64,000 bases of DNA from Sabulibacter ruber (lineage in GTDB: Bacteria; Bacteroidota; Bacteroidia; Cytophagales; Hymenobacteraceae): positions 1-64,000 of the forward strand of contig NZ_JAFFID010000003.1 of NCBI RefSeq assembly GCF_017355955.1. Reading direction: 5' to 3'. The position numbers were made by a program, and so were the translations under genes. Positions within the stretch are counted from its first letter, which is position 1. Every line of letters begins with the position of its first letter. Shown in pieces: positions 16,959 to 25,923 of the stretch. The notes below the pieces were generated by a model. That model was not told the origin of the DNA, ran no database searches, and saw nothing but the letters and a program-made list of their open reading frames with translations.

Positions 16959-18068
16959 ATGAAAAAGAATTTAACCATCCCGCTTCTAACCTTATTCACG
17001 GGCAGCGCCTTGTTCTTTGCCTGCTCAGAAGAAAAAAGACCGGTAGACAACACCCCGCTGGCCGCGCAGGAACTGTGCCTCACAGACACCCTCTCCCAGC
17101 TTATCAAGCTAGATACCGCCCGGCTGCAAACCGTCACCAACCAACTGCAACTGGTGGGCAAAATAGCCTTAGACGAGAAAAAGGTGTTCCAGATTTTCCC
17201 GCTAGTGGGTGGCCACGTGCAGTCTGTGAAAGTGGAACTGGGCGATTACGTGCAGAAAGGCCAGACCCTGGCCATCATTCAGAGCAGTGAGATAGCCGAG
17301 TTTGAGCAACAGCGCATTGCCGCTCAGTCTGCCTTACAGGTAGCCCAGAAGAATCTGGAGGTAGCCCAGGACATGCTTCAGGCAGGCCTCATCTCAGAGA
17401 AAGATCTCCTGGCGGCGCGCCGGGAGAAGAGCATTGCCCAGGCCGAAGTACAGCGCATGAAGCAGATCTTCAGCATTTACAGCACCAGTAAAGGTTCTGA
17501 GTACGTGGTCAAAGCCCCCTCGGCGGGGTTTGTGGTGGAGAAAAACATCAACGCAGACATGCAGATCCGCTCAGACAATGACACCAACCTGTTCACCATT
17601 TCCAGCATGAACGAGATCTGGGTCATGGCCAACGTGTTTGAATCTGATATTGCCAAGGTGAAGGTGGGCTATGATGCCCAGGTTACCACCCTCAGCTACC
17701 CAGACAAAATCTTCCGCGGCAAGATTGACAAAATCTTCAACGTGCTGGATCCCGAGACCCGCACCATGAAAGTTCGCGTGCGGTTAGACAACCCTGACTT
17801 CTCGCTCAAACCCGAGATGTTCGCCAACATCACCATTGAGTACCCCGAGGATAGGCAACTGATGGCCATTCCGGCGCACGCGCTGGTGTTTGACCAAAGC
17901 AAAAACTACGTGATGGTGTACCGCAAACGCTGTGACGTGGAGCAGCGCGAGGTGAACATCTACCAAACCGTAGGCCAGACGGCCTATCTGCAAAGCGGCC
18001 TGAAACCCGGGGAACAGGTGGTGAGCAAGTACCCGCTGCTGGTGTACAATGCCTCCAAAGCCAAATAA
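16959..18068 (+). CDS. RND efflux periplasmic adaptor (CzcB/CusB-like), 369 aa
   Basis: The signal ends with a clear lipobox (LFFACSEEK), so this is an inner-membrane-anchored lipoprotein. The body is a membrane-fusion protein: a barrel-sandwich half around residues 75-105 (FPLVGGHVQSVKVELGDYVQKGQTLAIIQSSE), a helical hairpin (about 110-165), the second half near 175-190 (YVVKAPSAGFVVEKNINADMQIR), and beta-barrel and membrane-proximal domains to the end. It links the TolC-like duct to the RND pump. No His-rich metal-binding N-terminus is visible. It is separated from the pump gene by 165 bp containing a palindrome. Confidence 0.93.
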   Translation: MKKNLTIPLLTLFTGSALFFACSEEKRPVDNTPLAAQELCLTDTLSQLIKLDTARLQTVTNQLQLVGKIALDEKKVFQIFPLVGGHVQSVKVELGDYVQKGQTLAIIQSSEIAEFEQQRIAAQSALQVAQKNLEVAQDMLQAGLISEKDLLAARREKSIAQAEVQRMKQIFSIYSTSKGSEYVVKAPSAGFVVEKNINADMQIRSDNDTNLFTISSMNEIWVMANVFESDIAKVKVGYDAQVTTLSYPDKIFRGKIDKIFNVLDPETRTMKVRVRLDNPDFSLKPEMFANITIEYPEDRQLMAIPAHALVFDQSKNYVMVYRKRCDVEQREVNIYQTVGQTAYLQSGLKPGEQVVSKYPLLVYNASKAK

Positions 18069-18113
18069 GATGGGGTGTTCTTTTGCTTTGCCTGCCGATG
18101 TTTCCTTCCCGCT

Positions 18114-18149
18114 GTTTTCCGCCGGTTATTCTGAAAACAGACCAGAAAC
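18114..18149. repeat. 36-bp palindrome, copy 6
   Basis: It lies within the efflux operon, 45 bp after the adaptor stop and 84 bp before the pump ATG. Ends are GTTTTCCGCC and ACCAGAAAC. Confidence 0.75.
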
Positions 18150-18233
18150 GGAAAAGCAGGCCCAAAACGCCGGGGATATCCCATTGATTTCCGGAGCAAA
18201 GCCCTTTTAACTTCTGAAAAGCAGTAATTCACC

Positions 18234-21200
18234 ATGAGTTCTTTTATTAAAAATATTATCGCCTTTTCGCTCAAGAACCGGTTTCTGGTGTTTTTCATCA
18301 CCGCCGGCATCATCCTGGCGGGGGTATTCAGTTTTCTGCACACCCCCATTGAGGCCTTCCCTGATGTGACCAACACGCGGGTGCAGATTATTACCCAATG
18401 GCCGGGTCGCAGTGCCGAGGAAGTAGAGAAGTTTGTGACCATCCCTATTGAAGTGGAGATGAACGTAGTGCCTAAGAAAACGAGCCTGCGGTCCATTTCC
18501 CTCTTCGGGTTGTCTGTGGTCACCATGATCTTTGAAGACGAGGTAGACGATTTCCATGCCCGCCAACTGGTGGCCAATCAACTAGCCGGTGTCAACCTGC
18601 CCGATGGCGTAGATGCCGAGATGCAACCTTCTGCGGGGCCAACCGGCGAGATCTTCCGCTATACCCTGCAGAGCCAGACCAAGGATGTGCGCGAACTCAA
18701 AACCATCCAGGACTGGGTGATTGACCGAAAGCTGAAAGGCGTGCCCGGCATTGCCGACGTGGTGAGCTTTGGGGGAGAAGTGAAAACCTACGAAGTAAGC
18801 GTTGATCCAAGCCTGATTGGGAAATACAACATCACGGCCCCAGACGTGTACGAGGCCATTGCCAAGAGCAACCTCAACGTGGGCGGCGATGTGATAGAGA
18901 AAAACGGGCAGGCCTACGTGGTGCGCGGCATTGGGCAGCTCAACAACATTGAGGAAATTGAAAACGTGATGGTAACCGAGCGCCAGGGTGTGCCGGTGCT
19001 CATCAAAAATGTGGCCTCAGTGACAGAATCACATTTGCCTAACCTGGGCTACGTGGGCCGCGATGAGCAGACCAACCTGGTGGAAGGCATTGTGGTGATG
19101 CGCAAAAACGAGAACCCCAGCGAAGTTCTGGACGCCCTCAAAAGCAAAATCACCGAGCTGAACGAGCAGGTACTACCCGAGGACGTGAAAATTGTGCCCT
19201 TCTATGACCGTTCTGACCTGATTGGCTTCACCACCAAAACCGTTACCCATAACCTGCTGGAAGGGATTGTGCTGGTCACCGTGATCGTGTTCCTCTTCAT
19301 GGCCGACTGGCGCACCACCCTTACGGTAGCCATTATCATTCCGCTGGCCCTGCTTTTTGCCTTTGTGTGTATGCGCCTCAAGGGCATGTCAGCGAACCTG
19401 CTTTCCATGGGGGCTATTGACTTCGGGATTATCATTGACGGAGCGGTAGTAATGGTGGAAGGGCTCTTTGTGGTGCTGGACAAGAAAGCGCATGAACTGG
19501 GAATGCCCCGGTTCAATGCCCTCTCCAAGCGGGGTATTATCAAGAAAACCGCCGTGGATCTGGGTAAGTCTATCTTCTTCTCCAAGCTCATCATCATTAC
19601 CGCTCTGCTGCCCATCTTCGCGTTTCAGAAAGTGGAAGGCAAAATGTTCTCGCCGTTGGCGTACACCCTGGGCTTTGCGTTGCTGGGGGCGCTGTTCTTC
19701 ACCCTTACGCTGGTGCCGGTGCTCAGCAGCATGCTCCTGAACAAAAACGTGAGAGAGAAGCACAACCCGTTTGTGAACTTCATCAACAAATACGTGTACC
19801 GGGGCTTTACCTTCACCTACCAACACAAAAAAGCCAGTTTGGGCGTAGCACTGGTGGTCTTGGTAGCGGGGCTGTATATGTTCAGGTTCCTGGGCTCTGA
19901 GTTCCTGCCGCAACTGAACGAAGGAGCGGTGTACGTGCGGGCCAGCATGCCCATGAGTACCACGCTGCAACAATCGGTGGAGATGTCTGAGAAAATTCGC
20001 CGCTCCATTGGCTCTTTTGACGAGGTGAAAAAGGTCATGTCCCAGACCGGCCGCCCCAACGATGGTACCGACCCTACCGGATTCTTCAACATTGAGCTGC
20101 ACGTAGACCTCAAACCCAAAGAAGACTGGCAGCGCAAGATCACCAAAGACGAGCTCATCCAGGAGATGCAGAACAAACTGGCTTCTTACCAGGGCATCAG
20201 CTTCAATTTCTCGCAGCCCATCATGGACAACGTAGAGGAAGCCGTGTCTGGGGTGAAAGGCTCCATGGCGGTGAAGGTCTTCGGGGATAACCTGCAACGC
20301 CTGGAGGTACTGGGCGACAGCGTGTACAATGTACTCCGCCAGATTGAGGGAATTGATGACCTGGGCGTGATCAGCCTTATTGGTCAGCCCGAGATGCGGG
20401 TGGAGCTGGACCAGCAGCGGATGGCTTCTTACGGGGTCTCCCCTTCCGATGCCCAGGCGGTAATTGAAATGGCCATTGGCGGGAAAGGCGCCAGCAGCCT
20501 GTACGAGGGCGAGCGGAAGTTTGCCATCCGGATCAGGTACCAGCAGGAGTTCCGCAACAATGAGGAGCAATTGGGGAACCTGCGGGTGCCCACCAGCCAC
20601 GGCGGTAATATTTCGCTTAAGGAGATCGCTAAAATCAGCACTGTTACCGGGCCCGCTTTTGTGTACCGCGAAGACAACGCCCGCTTCATTGCCGTGAAAT
20701 TCTCGGTGCGCGGTCGCGACCTGGGTAGCACCATCAAGGAGGCTCAGGAAAAAGTAAACCGGGCCGTGCAGCTGGACAAAGGCATGCACCTGGAGTGGAA
20801 GGGCGAGTTTGAAAACCAGATCAGGGCCACCGACCGCCTGATGCAAGTGGTGCCGGTGAGTCTGATGCTCATCTTCCTGATTCTGATCGCGTTGTTTGGC
20901 AACGGCCGTGATGCGGCGCTGGTGATTTTAAACGTGCCTTTTGCGTTAATTGGCGGAATTCTGGCTTTGCTGATTACCCACACCAATTTCAGTATATCGG
21001 CCGGGGTGGGTTTCATTGCCCTTTTCGGGATTTGCGTCCAGAACGGAGTGATTCTGATCTCGGTGTTCAAGAAAAACCTGCAGGAAGACATGCCCCTGGC
21101 CCAAGCCATCAAAGAAGGCGTGGCCGAGCGCACCCGTCCCGTGGTGATGACTGCTTTGATGGCGGCTATCGGCCTGTTGCCCGCAGCGCTTTCCACCGGC

Positions 21201-21377
21201 ATCGGCTCCGAAACCCAAAAACCGCTGGCCATTGTGGTGATTGGCGGCCTCATCAGCGCCACTATCCTTACGTTATTGATTTTCCCGCTGCTATTTGACA
21301 GCGTGTACAAGAGAACACTCAAGAAAAAGCGAACCATTTCCCGGGTGCCCCGCAACGTAGGTGCCGTGCCCGTTTAG
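18234..21377 (+). CDS. Heavy-metal RND efflux pump (CzcA family), 1047 aa
   Basis: This is a full-length RND pump with twelve predicted helices and two large periplasmic loops. The HME signature in helix 4 is DFGIIIDGAVVMVEG, giving D396, D402 and E409. These match D402, D408 and E415 of Cupriavidus CzcA, the proton-relay residues of divalent-cation pumps. The CusA (Cu/Ag) signature differs, so zinc, cobalt, cadmium or nickel are the more likely substrates (inference). The protein exports metal from periplasm or cytoplasm through the adaptor and outer-membrane duct. The operon ends at the hairpin at 21440-21460. Confidence 0.95.
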   Translation: MSSFIKNIIAFSLKNRFLVFFITAGIILAGVFSFLHTPIEAFPDVTNTRVQIITQWPGRSAEEVEKFVTIPIEVEMNVVPKKTSLRSISLFGLSVVTMIFEDEVDDFHARQLVANQLAGVNLPDGVDAEMQPSAGPTGEIFRYTLQSQTKDVRELKTIQDWVIDRKLKGVPGIADVVSFGGEVKTYEVSVDPSLIGKYNITAPDVYEAIAKSNLNVGGDVIEKNGQAYVVRGIGQLNNIEEIENVMVTERQGVPVLIKNVASVTESHLPNLGYVGRDEQTNLVEGIVVMRKNENPSEVLDALKSKITELNEQVLPEDVKIVPFYDRSDLIGFTTKTVTHNLLEGIVLVTVIVFLFMADWRTTLTVAIIIPLALLFAFVCMRLKGMSANLLSMGAIDFGIIIDGAVVMVEGLFVVLDKKAHELGMPRFNALSKRGIIKKTAVDLGKSIFFSKLIIITALLPIFAFQKVEGKMFSPLAYTLGFALLGALFFTLTLVPVLSSMLLNKNVREKHNPFVNFINKYVYRGFTFTYQHKKASLGVALVVLVAGLYMFRFLGSEFLPQLNEGAVYVRASMPMSTTLQQSVEMSEKIRRSIGSFDEVKKVMSQTGRPNDGTDPTGFFNIELHVDLKPKEDWQRKITKDELIQEMQNKLASYQGISFNFSQPIMDNVEEAVSGVKGSMAVKVFGDNLQRLEVLGDSVYNVLRQIEGIDDLGVISLIGQPEMRVELDQQRMASYGVSPSDAQAVIEMAIGGKGASSLYEGERKFAIRIRYQQEFRNNEEQLGNLRVPTSHGGNISLKEIAKISTVTGPAFVYREDNARFIAVKFSVRGRDLGSTIKEAQEKVNRAVQLDKGMHLEWKGEFENQIRATDRLMQVVPVSLMLIFLILIALFGNGRDAALVILNVPFALIGGILALLITHTNFSISAGVGFIALFGICVQNGVILISVFKKNLQEDMPLAQAIKEGVAERTRPVVMTALMAAIGLLPAALSTGIGSETQKPLAIVVIGGLISATILTLLIFPLLFDSVYKRTLKKKRTISRVPRNVGAVPV

Positions 21378-21439
21378 CTTAGTTTAAGATAGGTTTGACA
21401 GTCCCTTTGTGTTACTGTAGGTTCAAACTTGAGTCAAAA

Positions 21440-21468
21440 GAGGCGGCCCTTGGCCGCCTCCTTTATTT
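21440..21468 (+). terminator. Intrinsic terminator after the efflux pump gene
   Basis: The stem GAGGCGGCC with GGCCGCCTC (21440-21448 and 21452-21460) has a 3-nt loop and is followed by a T-rich tail (CTTTATTTTA). It lies 62 bp after the stop. Confidence 0.85.
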
Positions 21469-21480
21469 TAGGGGTTTTCT

Positions 21481-21516
21481 GTTTCAAGGTAATTTCCTGG
21501 AAAATAAGCTTAAAAC
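21481..21516. repeat. 36-bp palindrome, copy 7
   Basis: First of two copies in the convergent gap between the pump and sensor-kinase genes. Ends are GTTTCAAGG and GCTTAAAAC. Confidence 0.75.
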
Positions 21517-21583
21517 GTAGGTTTCCTTTAGATAAGGCCAAGCTCCTTTGCCCATACCAATTATAGTGATTAGTCTTAAATTG

Positions 21584-21619
21584 GTTTTAGGGGTGTTTTC
21601 GGGAAAACAGATGGAAAAC
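21584..21619. repeat. 36-bp palindrome, copy 8
   Basis: Second copy in this convergent gap. Ends are GTTTTAGGGG and ATGGAAAAC, with a perfect TTTTCGGGAAAA centre. Confidence 0.85.
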
Positions 21620-21702
21620 AAGGCTTAGCGCATGGTGGTAGGTAGCCTGTTCTGAATCATGATGTCAATTGATATACTGCTTTAGTTCAGATACGCCTAA
21701 GC

Positions 21703-21765
21703 TGAGGCAATCGCCTCACTGAAGTTTTAAACTTCAGGTCGTTTTAGGTCCAGGTTGCAAACCTG
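21703..21765. repeat. Three consecutive short stem-loops
   Basis: TGAGGC/GCCTCA (21703-21718), CTGAAGTTT/AAACTTCAG (21719-21737) and CAGGTT/AACCTG (21751-21765) form three tight hairpins in a 63-bp stretch. They resemble REP-type palindromes or a structured RNA. No transposase is nearby. Confidence 0.55.
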
Positions 21766-21900
21766 AACCATATACTGGAAACACTTTTGCGGGAAATGAA
21801 CCAACTTCGGAAGGTGAAACGGGCAAGAAGTGAAACACATTTGCTGAGCCATAACCGGAAGTATTTCGGTTAATGGCCTTTATCTGTTAAGGGCCTAAAA

Positions 21901-23271
21901 TTAGGCATTTCCTTTTGGCAAGATTATGGTGACGGTAGTGCCCTGTTGTAACCTGGAAGTCAGTTGAATATAGCCGCCGTGGAGTTTTATGATCTTCTCG
22001 GCCATGGTGAGACCTATACCGGTTCCGGTGCGGGAGCGGGCATTCTGAGCGCGGTAGAAAGGCTCCAGCACCCGGCTGATTTCGGCTTCCGGTATCCCGA
22101 TGCCCTGGTCCTGCACCCGCACTTCCACCTGTGACCCTGACCAGGAAAGCGACACTTGTACGGGCTTGTTATCTGAGAACTTGGAGGCGTTTTCCAGTAC
22201 GTTTTTGAAGGCTACTTGCAGGAAGCTTCGGTTCCCTGAAACGATCAGAACATCAGGGTCTGGGGGTAACGCCAAGAAGTCTAGCTGAATCTGGTTGTGG
22301 GGCAGGTAACTTTTCAATTCAGCGATCACTTCCAGAAGCACTTCGTCCAGGCGCACGCGTTCCTGCCGTACTTCCTGTTCATCAAACCCGGCCTGGGCCA
22401 GCAAAATCAAATCGGTGGTGAGTTTTTCCAGGCGGCCTACTTCTTTCTGCAGCGTTTGCAGGGAAGCCTGGTACTCAGCAGCCGAACGGTCTTGCATGAG
22501 CGTTACCTCCAGTTCGCCGCTGATGGCCGTGAGCGGATTACGGAGTTCATGCGAGGCATTAGCAATAAAGCTTTTCTGCATGTAAAAAGAGGTTTCCAGG
22601 CGTTCCAGCATCTGGTTGAACGTGTTGACCAGCTCGCCAATCTCGTCACGGGTTTCGCGTTCCTTCACCCGCAGATGCAGGTTTGAGGCTCTTATTTTAT
22701 TTACCTCCTGCACAATGGCTACAATGGGCTGCAGAACTTTACGGGCGAAAAGATGTCCCGCCACCATCATGATCAGGCAACCCACTACCACACTAATGAG
22801 CAATATCTCCTGCAGGTTGCGCAGCTTACCGGTGCCCGTAACATCTTTGGCCAGCACCACCACGTAGAAATCGCCTTCGTTGTCTTTATACCAAAGGCCC
22901 ACCCCCTGCAGGTCATTCTGCCAAAACTCTACCTGTTCGTCTTTCCTGATCTGCTGGAAAACACTGGCTGGTATATTCAAACTGGTGGTATCAGAGGCCA
23001 CGTGCAGTCTCTGGTTTGCGTCATAGATAGCGAATCTCTCCTCAGAAAGGCTTTGCAGGAACTTCCGCCGGATTCTCTGCATTCGTTGCGAACTGAACTC
23101 ATCGCGCTCCAGGTACATTTGCGCCGCTACAATACCCCGGTCCATGAGCCGCTGGAAATACTGGCGTCTGGTAAACTGCTCGGCTACCAGGTAAATGATA
23201 ACGCCCATGAAGATGAGCACCGCAGTGGTGAGCCCGGTAAAGGTGAGGGTGAGTTGCTTTCTAAATGTCAT
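21901..23271 (-). CDS. Sensor histidine kinase (CusS/CzcS-like), 456 aa
   Basis: Domain order: membrane helix (about 10-30), extracytoplasmic sensor (31-155), second helix (156-175), HAMP (about 171-225), HisKA with phosphoacceptor H241 in NASHELRNPLTAI, and an HATPase domain with N box NVLENASKFSD and G boxes DQGIGIPEAEI and GTGIGLTMAEKI. The layout is that of heavy-metal sensor kinases. Its start overlaps the regulator's end by 4 bp, so the pair is cotranscribed and coupled. Facing the efflux operon across a convergent gap, it probably senses periplasmic metal. The sensor domain has no obvious metal motif. Confidence 0.92.
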   Translation of the reverse strand: MTFRKQLTLTFTGLTTAVLIFMGVIIYLVAEQFTRRQYFQRLMDRGIVAAQMYLERDEFSSQRMQRIRRKFLQSLSEERFAIYDANQRLHVASDTTSLNIPASVFQQIRKDEQVEFWQNDLQGVGLWYKDNEGDFYVVVLAKDVTGTGKLRNLQEILLISVVVGCLIMMVAGHLFARKVLQPIVAIVQEVNKIRASNLHLRVKERETRDEIGELVNTFNQMLERLETSFYMQKSFIANASHELRNPLTAISGELEVTLMQDRSAAEYQASLQTLQKEVGRLEKLTTDLILLAQAGFDEQEVRQERVRLDEVLLEVIAELKSYLPHNQIQLDFLALPPDPDVLIVSGNRSFLQVAFKNVLENASKFSDNKPVQVSLSWSGSQVEVRVQDQGIGIPEAEISRVLEPFYRAQNARSRTGTGIGLTMAEKIIKLHGGYIQLTSRLQQGTTVTIILPKGNA

Positions 23272-23951
23272 AAGCTCTCCGGCTCCTTCAGCATGTACCC
23301 CATTCCTACCACCGTGTGCAAGAGTTTGGTCTGAAATTCTTTATCTATCTTGTTTCTGAGGTAATTCACGTAGACATCTACCACATTGGAGCCCAGATCA
23401 AAGTTGAGGTCCCAGACGTTTTCCAGCAGGTCTACCCGGGAGAGTACTTTTCCCTTCCTTTTCAGAAAGTACTCCAATAACGCAAATTCCCGGGCGGTGA
23501 GGTTGATTTCCTTGCCTGACCGCGATACCTCTTTTGAATCCAGGTTCATGGTCAGATCGCCCACTTTCAGGATATTGGTTGCTTGCACCGGTTCTGCCCG
23601 CCTAACCAGCGCCCGCACCCGGGCCAGCAGTTCCTTGAACTTGAAAGGTTTGGTGAGGTAATCATCTGCTCCGGCTTCCAGGCCATCCACAATGTCATCG
23701 GTGGTACCTAGCGCAGTCAAGAGCAGTATGGGGGTGCGTAGCTGTTCTAGCCGCAACTGCCGGCATAAATCCAGCCCGCTGAGGTGCGGCAGAATGATAT
23801 CCATCACAATTACCTGGTATTCATTCTGCAAAGCCAGCCGTTTGCCGGTAATTCCGTCGTAGGCTACTTCAACTTCAAATGTCTGTTCCTGGAGACCTCT
23901 TTTTATAAACGCCGCCACGTTGGGTTCATCTTCAATCACCAGTACTTTCAT
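23268..23951 (-). CDS. OmpR-family response regulator (CusR/CzcR-like), 227 aa
   Basis: Residues 1-115 form the receiver domain: acidic pocket EDEP (residues 7-10), phosphoacceptor D51 in VIVMDIILPHLSG, and K101 in YLTKPFKFKELLAR. Residues about 130-222 form the winged-helix DNA-binding domain (LTAREFALLEYFLKRKGKVLSRVDLLENVWDLNFD... VDVYVNYLRNKID). It is the first gene of the two-component unit. It is the best candidate to bind the 11-bp-spaced repeats at 15550-15589. Those repeats are not repeated before its own gene, so autoregulation is not evident. Confidence 0.95.
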   Translation of the reverse strand: MKVLVIEDEPNVAAFIKRGLQEQTFEVEVAYDGITGKRLALQNEYQVIVMDIILPHLSGLDLCRQLRLEQLRTPILLLTALGTTDDIVDGLEAGADDYLTKPFKFKELLARVRALVRRAEPVQATNILKVGDLTMNLDSKEVSRSGKEINLTAREFALLEYFLKRKGKVLSRVDLLENVWDLNFDLGSNVVDVYVNYLRNKIDKEFQTKLLHTVVGMGYMLKEPESL

Positions 23952-24176
23952 TCGCCAATTAAAACGTTTAGTATGCTATTTTTTTGAAGTAAAGACTCTT
24001 CTCTTTCCAACCTGAGCTATCAAACTTATTGGGCAGGTAAACTCAGAAAATCTCGCCCACTATTTATTAAGCCGCCTATCGGTTCTACGCTTTACTTCTA
24101 AGTGCCTAATTTAAGCATTTCACCCCACAGACTGGCTTTTGATACACTAGGCAGAGGTTTAAATGGAAACAATCTG

Positions 24177-25166
24177 TTAGTTAACAGAGATCTGGGCCAC
24201 TTCTTTATTGTATTTGTTGCGGTACTCCAGCGGCGAGATGCCGGTGATTTTCTTGAAGGTTGTCCGGAAAGCTTTGGTGTCTGAGTAGCCCACGGAGTAC
24301 ATGACTTCGTTCACGTTTTCGCGGGAGGTTTCCAGGCGCATTTTGGCCGCTTCCACTTTGACCCGCTGGATGTACTCCATCACGGTATTGCTGGTGGCTT
24401 TCTTGAAGCGGCGCTCCAGGTTACGGCGGCCCAGGTAAAACATGGAAGCCAGTTCATCTACCGTGATTTTCTCCTGGTAATTGGCTTCAATGAACTCCTG
24501 GGCCTTTTTGATGAGATCGTCTTCGTGGTCTTTCTGCCCGTTGAAAATCACAAACGGCGACTGGCTCCGGCGCTCTATGTCAATCTGGAAGGCTTTGGAC
24601 ATGAGCACGGCAATTTCGCGGCCCACAAACTTCTCTATGAGGTATAACACCAGGTTCAGATAAGAGAAAGCGCCGCCGCTGGAATAAATGCCCTGTTCAT
24701 CGGTGATGATCCGGTCCTCCACCAATTGTACCTCCGGGAACATCCGGCGGAAATCATTGGCCGCCATCCAGTGGGTAGCGCATTTGCGGCCATTGACCAG
24801 TCCGGTAGAAGCCAACAGGAAAGCACCCACGCAAAGGCTGGCCACCTCGGCCCCTTTCTGGTATTGTTCAATAATCCAGGGCATAAACGCCCGGTTCATT
24901 TCCAGCGCAGAAGGCATTTCTCCATCCAGGGCGGGGATGATGATCAAATCGGTTTTAGAGATGTCCTGGGCCAGCACATCGGTGTAGACCGTGTAGATGC
25001 CACCCGCCACCGTAACCTCTCTGGTGAGTCCGGCAAGCTGAAGCTGGAACATGGCCGGTTTGCCCATGCTTTTCAGAAGCTTGTTTACCTCGGTAAACAC
25101 CTGGCGAGGGCCTTCCACGCTGCCCAGAATGGCCCCTTTGGGTACCAGAAGTGTGATGTGTTTCAT
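24177..25166 (-). CDS. GlxA-family AraC-type transcriptional regulator, 329 aa
   Basis: Residues 1-190 form a DJ-1/PfpI-like domain. The nucleophile-elbow position is C112 in VASLCVGAFLLASTGL, and TLNHD-type acidic residues are partly kept (PALDGEMPS). Residues about 213-322 are an AraC HTH domain (KITVDELASMFYLGRRNLERRFKKATSNTVMEYIQRVKVEAAKMRLE ... VGYSDTKAFRTTFKKITGISPLEYR). Such regulators sense small molecules or carbonyl stress, though the ligand is usually unknown. It diverges from the SRPBCC/VOC cluster, which it may control (inference from orientation). Confidence 0.92.
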   Translation of the reverse strand: MKHITLLVPKGAILGSVEGPRQVFTEVNKLLKSMGKPAMFQLQLAGLTREVTVAGGIYTVYTDVLAQDISKTDLIIIPALDGEMPSALEMNRAFMPWIIEQYQKGAEVASLCVGAFLLASTGLVNGRKCATHWMAANDFRRMFPEVQLVEDRIITDEQGIYSSGGAFSYLNLVLYLIEKFVGREIAVLMSKAFQIDIERRSQSPFVIFNGQKDHEDDLIKKAQEFIEANYQEKITVDELASMFYLGRRNLERRFKKATSNTVMEYIQRVKVEAAKMRLETSRENVNEVMYSVGYSDTKAFRTTFKKITGISPLEYRNKYNKEVAQISVN

Positions 25167-25385
25167 AAAGGGTGTAGTTGTAGCGGTTTAAAGCTTCCAG
25201 AACTTCATAAATGCAGCCTTTTGCCCATTGATTATGGTACAGAAGCCAGGCATTAATCTGTATTGACACAGCTTCTTTTCTTCCTTTTTCTCCCTCACGG
25301 CTGTAGCCAAAACTAAGGAAAACGATTGTCGCAATCAACCCTAAGAATGGCGTGAACACACCCTCTCTTCTTCTGAAAATGCCTG

Positions 25386-25393
25386 TATGTTTG
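25386..25393 (+). promoter_or_regulatory. -7 box (TATGTTTG) for the SRPBCC cluster
   Basis: It matches TAnnTTTG exactly. It overlaps the most upstream possible ATG (25387), which argues that translation starts at the later ATG (25456). Confidence 0.55.
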
Positions 25394-25455
25394 CAATGTA
25401 CTCAGAGAGTTCTGAGCACCCATTTCAGAAACCTAACCATTTAACTACTAACCAT

Positions 25456-25911
25456 ATGGAAACCCTACAAATCAAAAAAGACATTGCCATCAACGCTTCA
25501 CCGGAGAAAGTGTGGGACGTGCTCACCAGAGACGAATTGGTAAGACTTTGGTATGCCTCTTTCAGCGAGGGTGCTTACGCCGAGACCGACTGGCAGGAAG
25601 GTAGCAAGGTGGTTTTCAAGGATGAAACCAACAACGGCATGGTAGCCCGGGTGGTTTCCAACAAGCCACATGAACTCCTGGCGGTGGAGTACGAAGGATT
25701 GCTCAGCAACGGCCAGGAAGATACCACCAGCGAGGAAGCCAAAGCGGTACAAGGCGGCCGCGAGACTTACCAACTCACCCAGAAAGACGGCATCACCCAG
25801 ATGGCCATCTCTACGGATATGACCCCGGAGTATTACGAGATGATGTCTACTGCCTGGGACTCCGCTTTAGCTAAAATCAAGGAACTAGCCGAAAATCAGC
25901 CCCAAAACTAA
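25456..25911 (+). CDS. SRPBCC (AHSA1-like) domain protein, 151 aa
   Basis: One START-like hydrophobic-ligand domain covers the protein: KKDIAINASPEKVWDVLTRDELVRLWYASFSEG, WQEGSKVVFKD, then a long C-terminal helix (TAWDSALAKIKELAEN). The chosen ATG (25456) follows a promoter at 25386 and gives a typical family start (METLQIKKDIAINAS); an earlier in-frame ATG lies in the promoter. The fold binds lipids or small molecules and the role is unknown. The last six codons read through a half copy of the intergenic palindrome (25891-25908, GAAAATCAGCCCCAAAAC), so its C-terminal residues ENQPQN are repeat-derived. The next gene starts 12 bp later. Confidence 0.9.
   Translation: METLQIKKDIAINASPEKVWDVLTRDELVRLWYASFSEGAYAETDWQEGSKVVFKDETNNGMVARVVSNKPHELLAVEYEGLLSNGQEDTTSEEAKAVQGGRETYQLTQKDGITQMAISTDMTPEYYEMMSTAWDSALAKIKELAENQPQN
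25891..25908. repeat. Half copy of the 36-bp palindrome inside a coding end
   Basis: Only the right half is recognisable (GAAAATCAGCCCCAAAAC). It almost equals the right half of the copy inside bioF. It encodes the last residues ENQPQN of the SRPBCC protein. Confidence 0.55.
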
Positions 25912-25923
25912 CCTCCTGCGGCC

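Noticed and set aside
19389..20846. 485-codon frame antisense to the RND pump
   Set aside because: His-rich, low-complexity translation with no family features. The opposite strand has the full CzcA-type pump.
25387..25455. Upstream in-frame start for the first SRPBCC gene
   Set aside because: That ATG lies inside a consensus -7 box, and the extra 23 residues have no match to the family.
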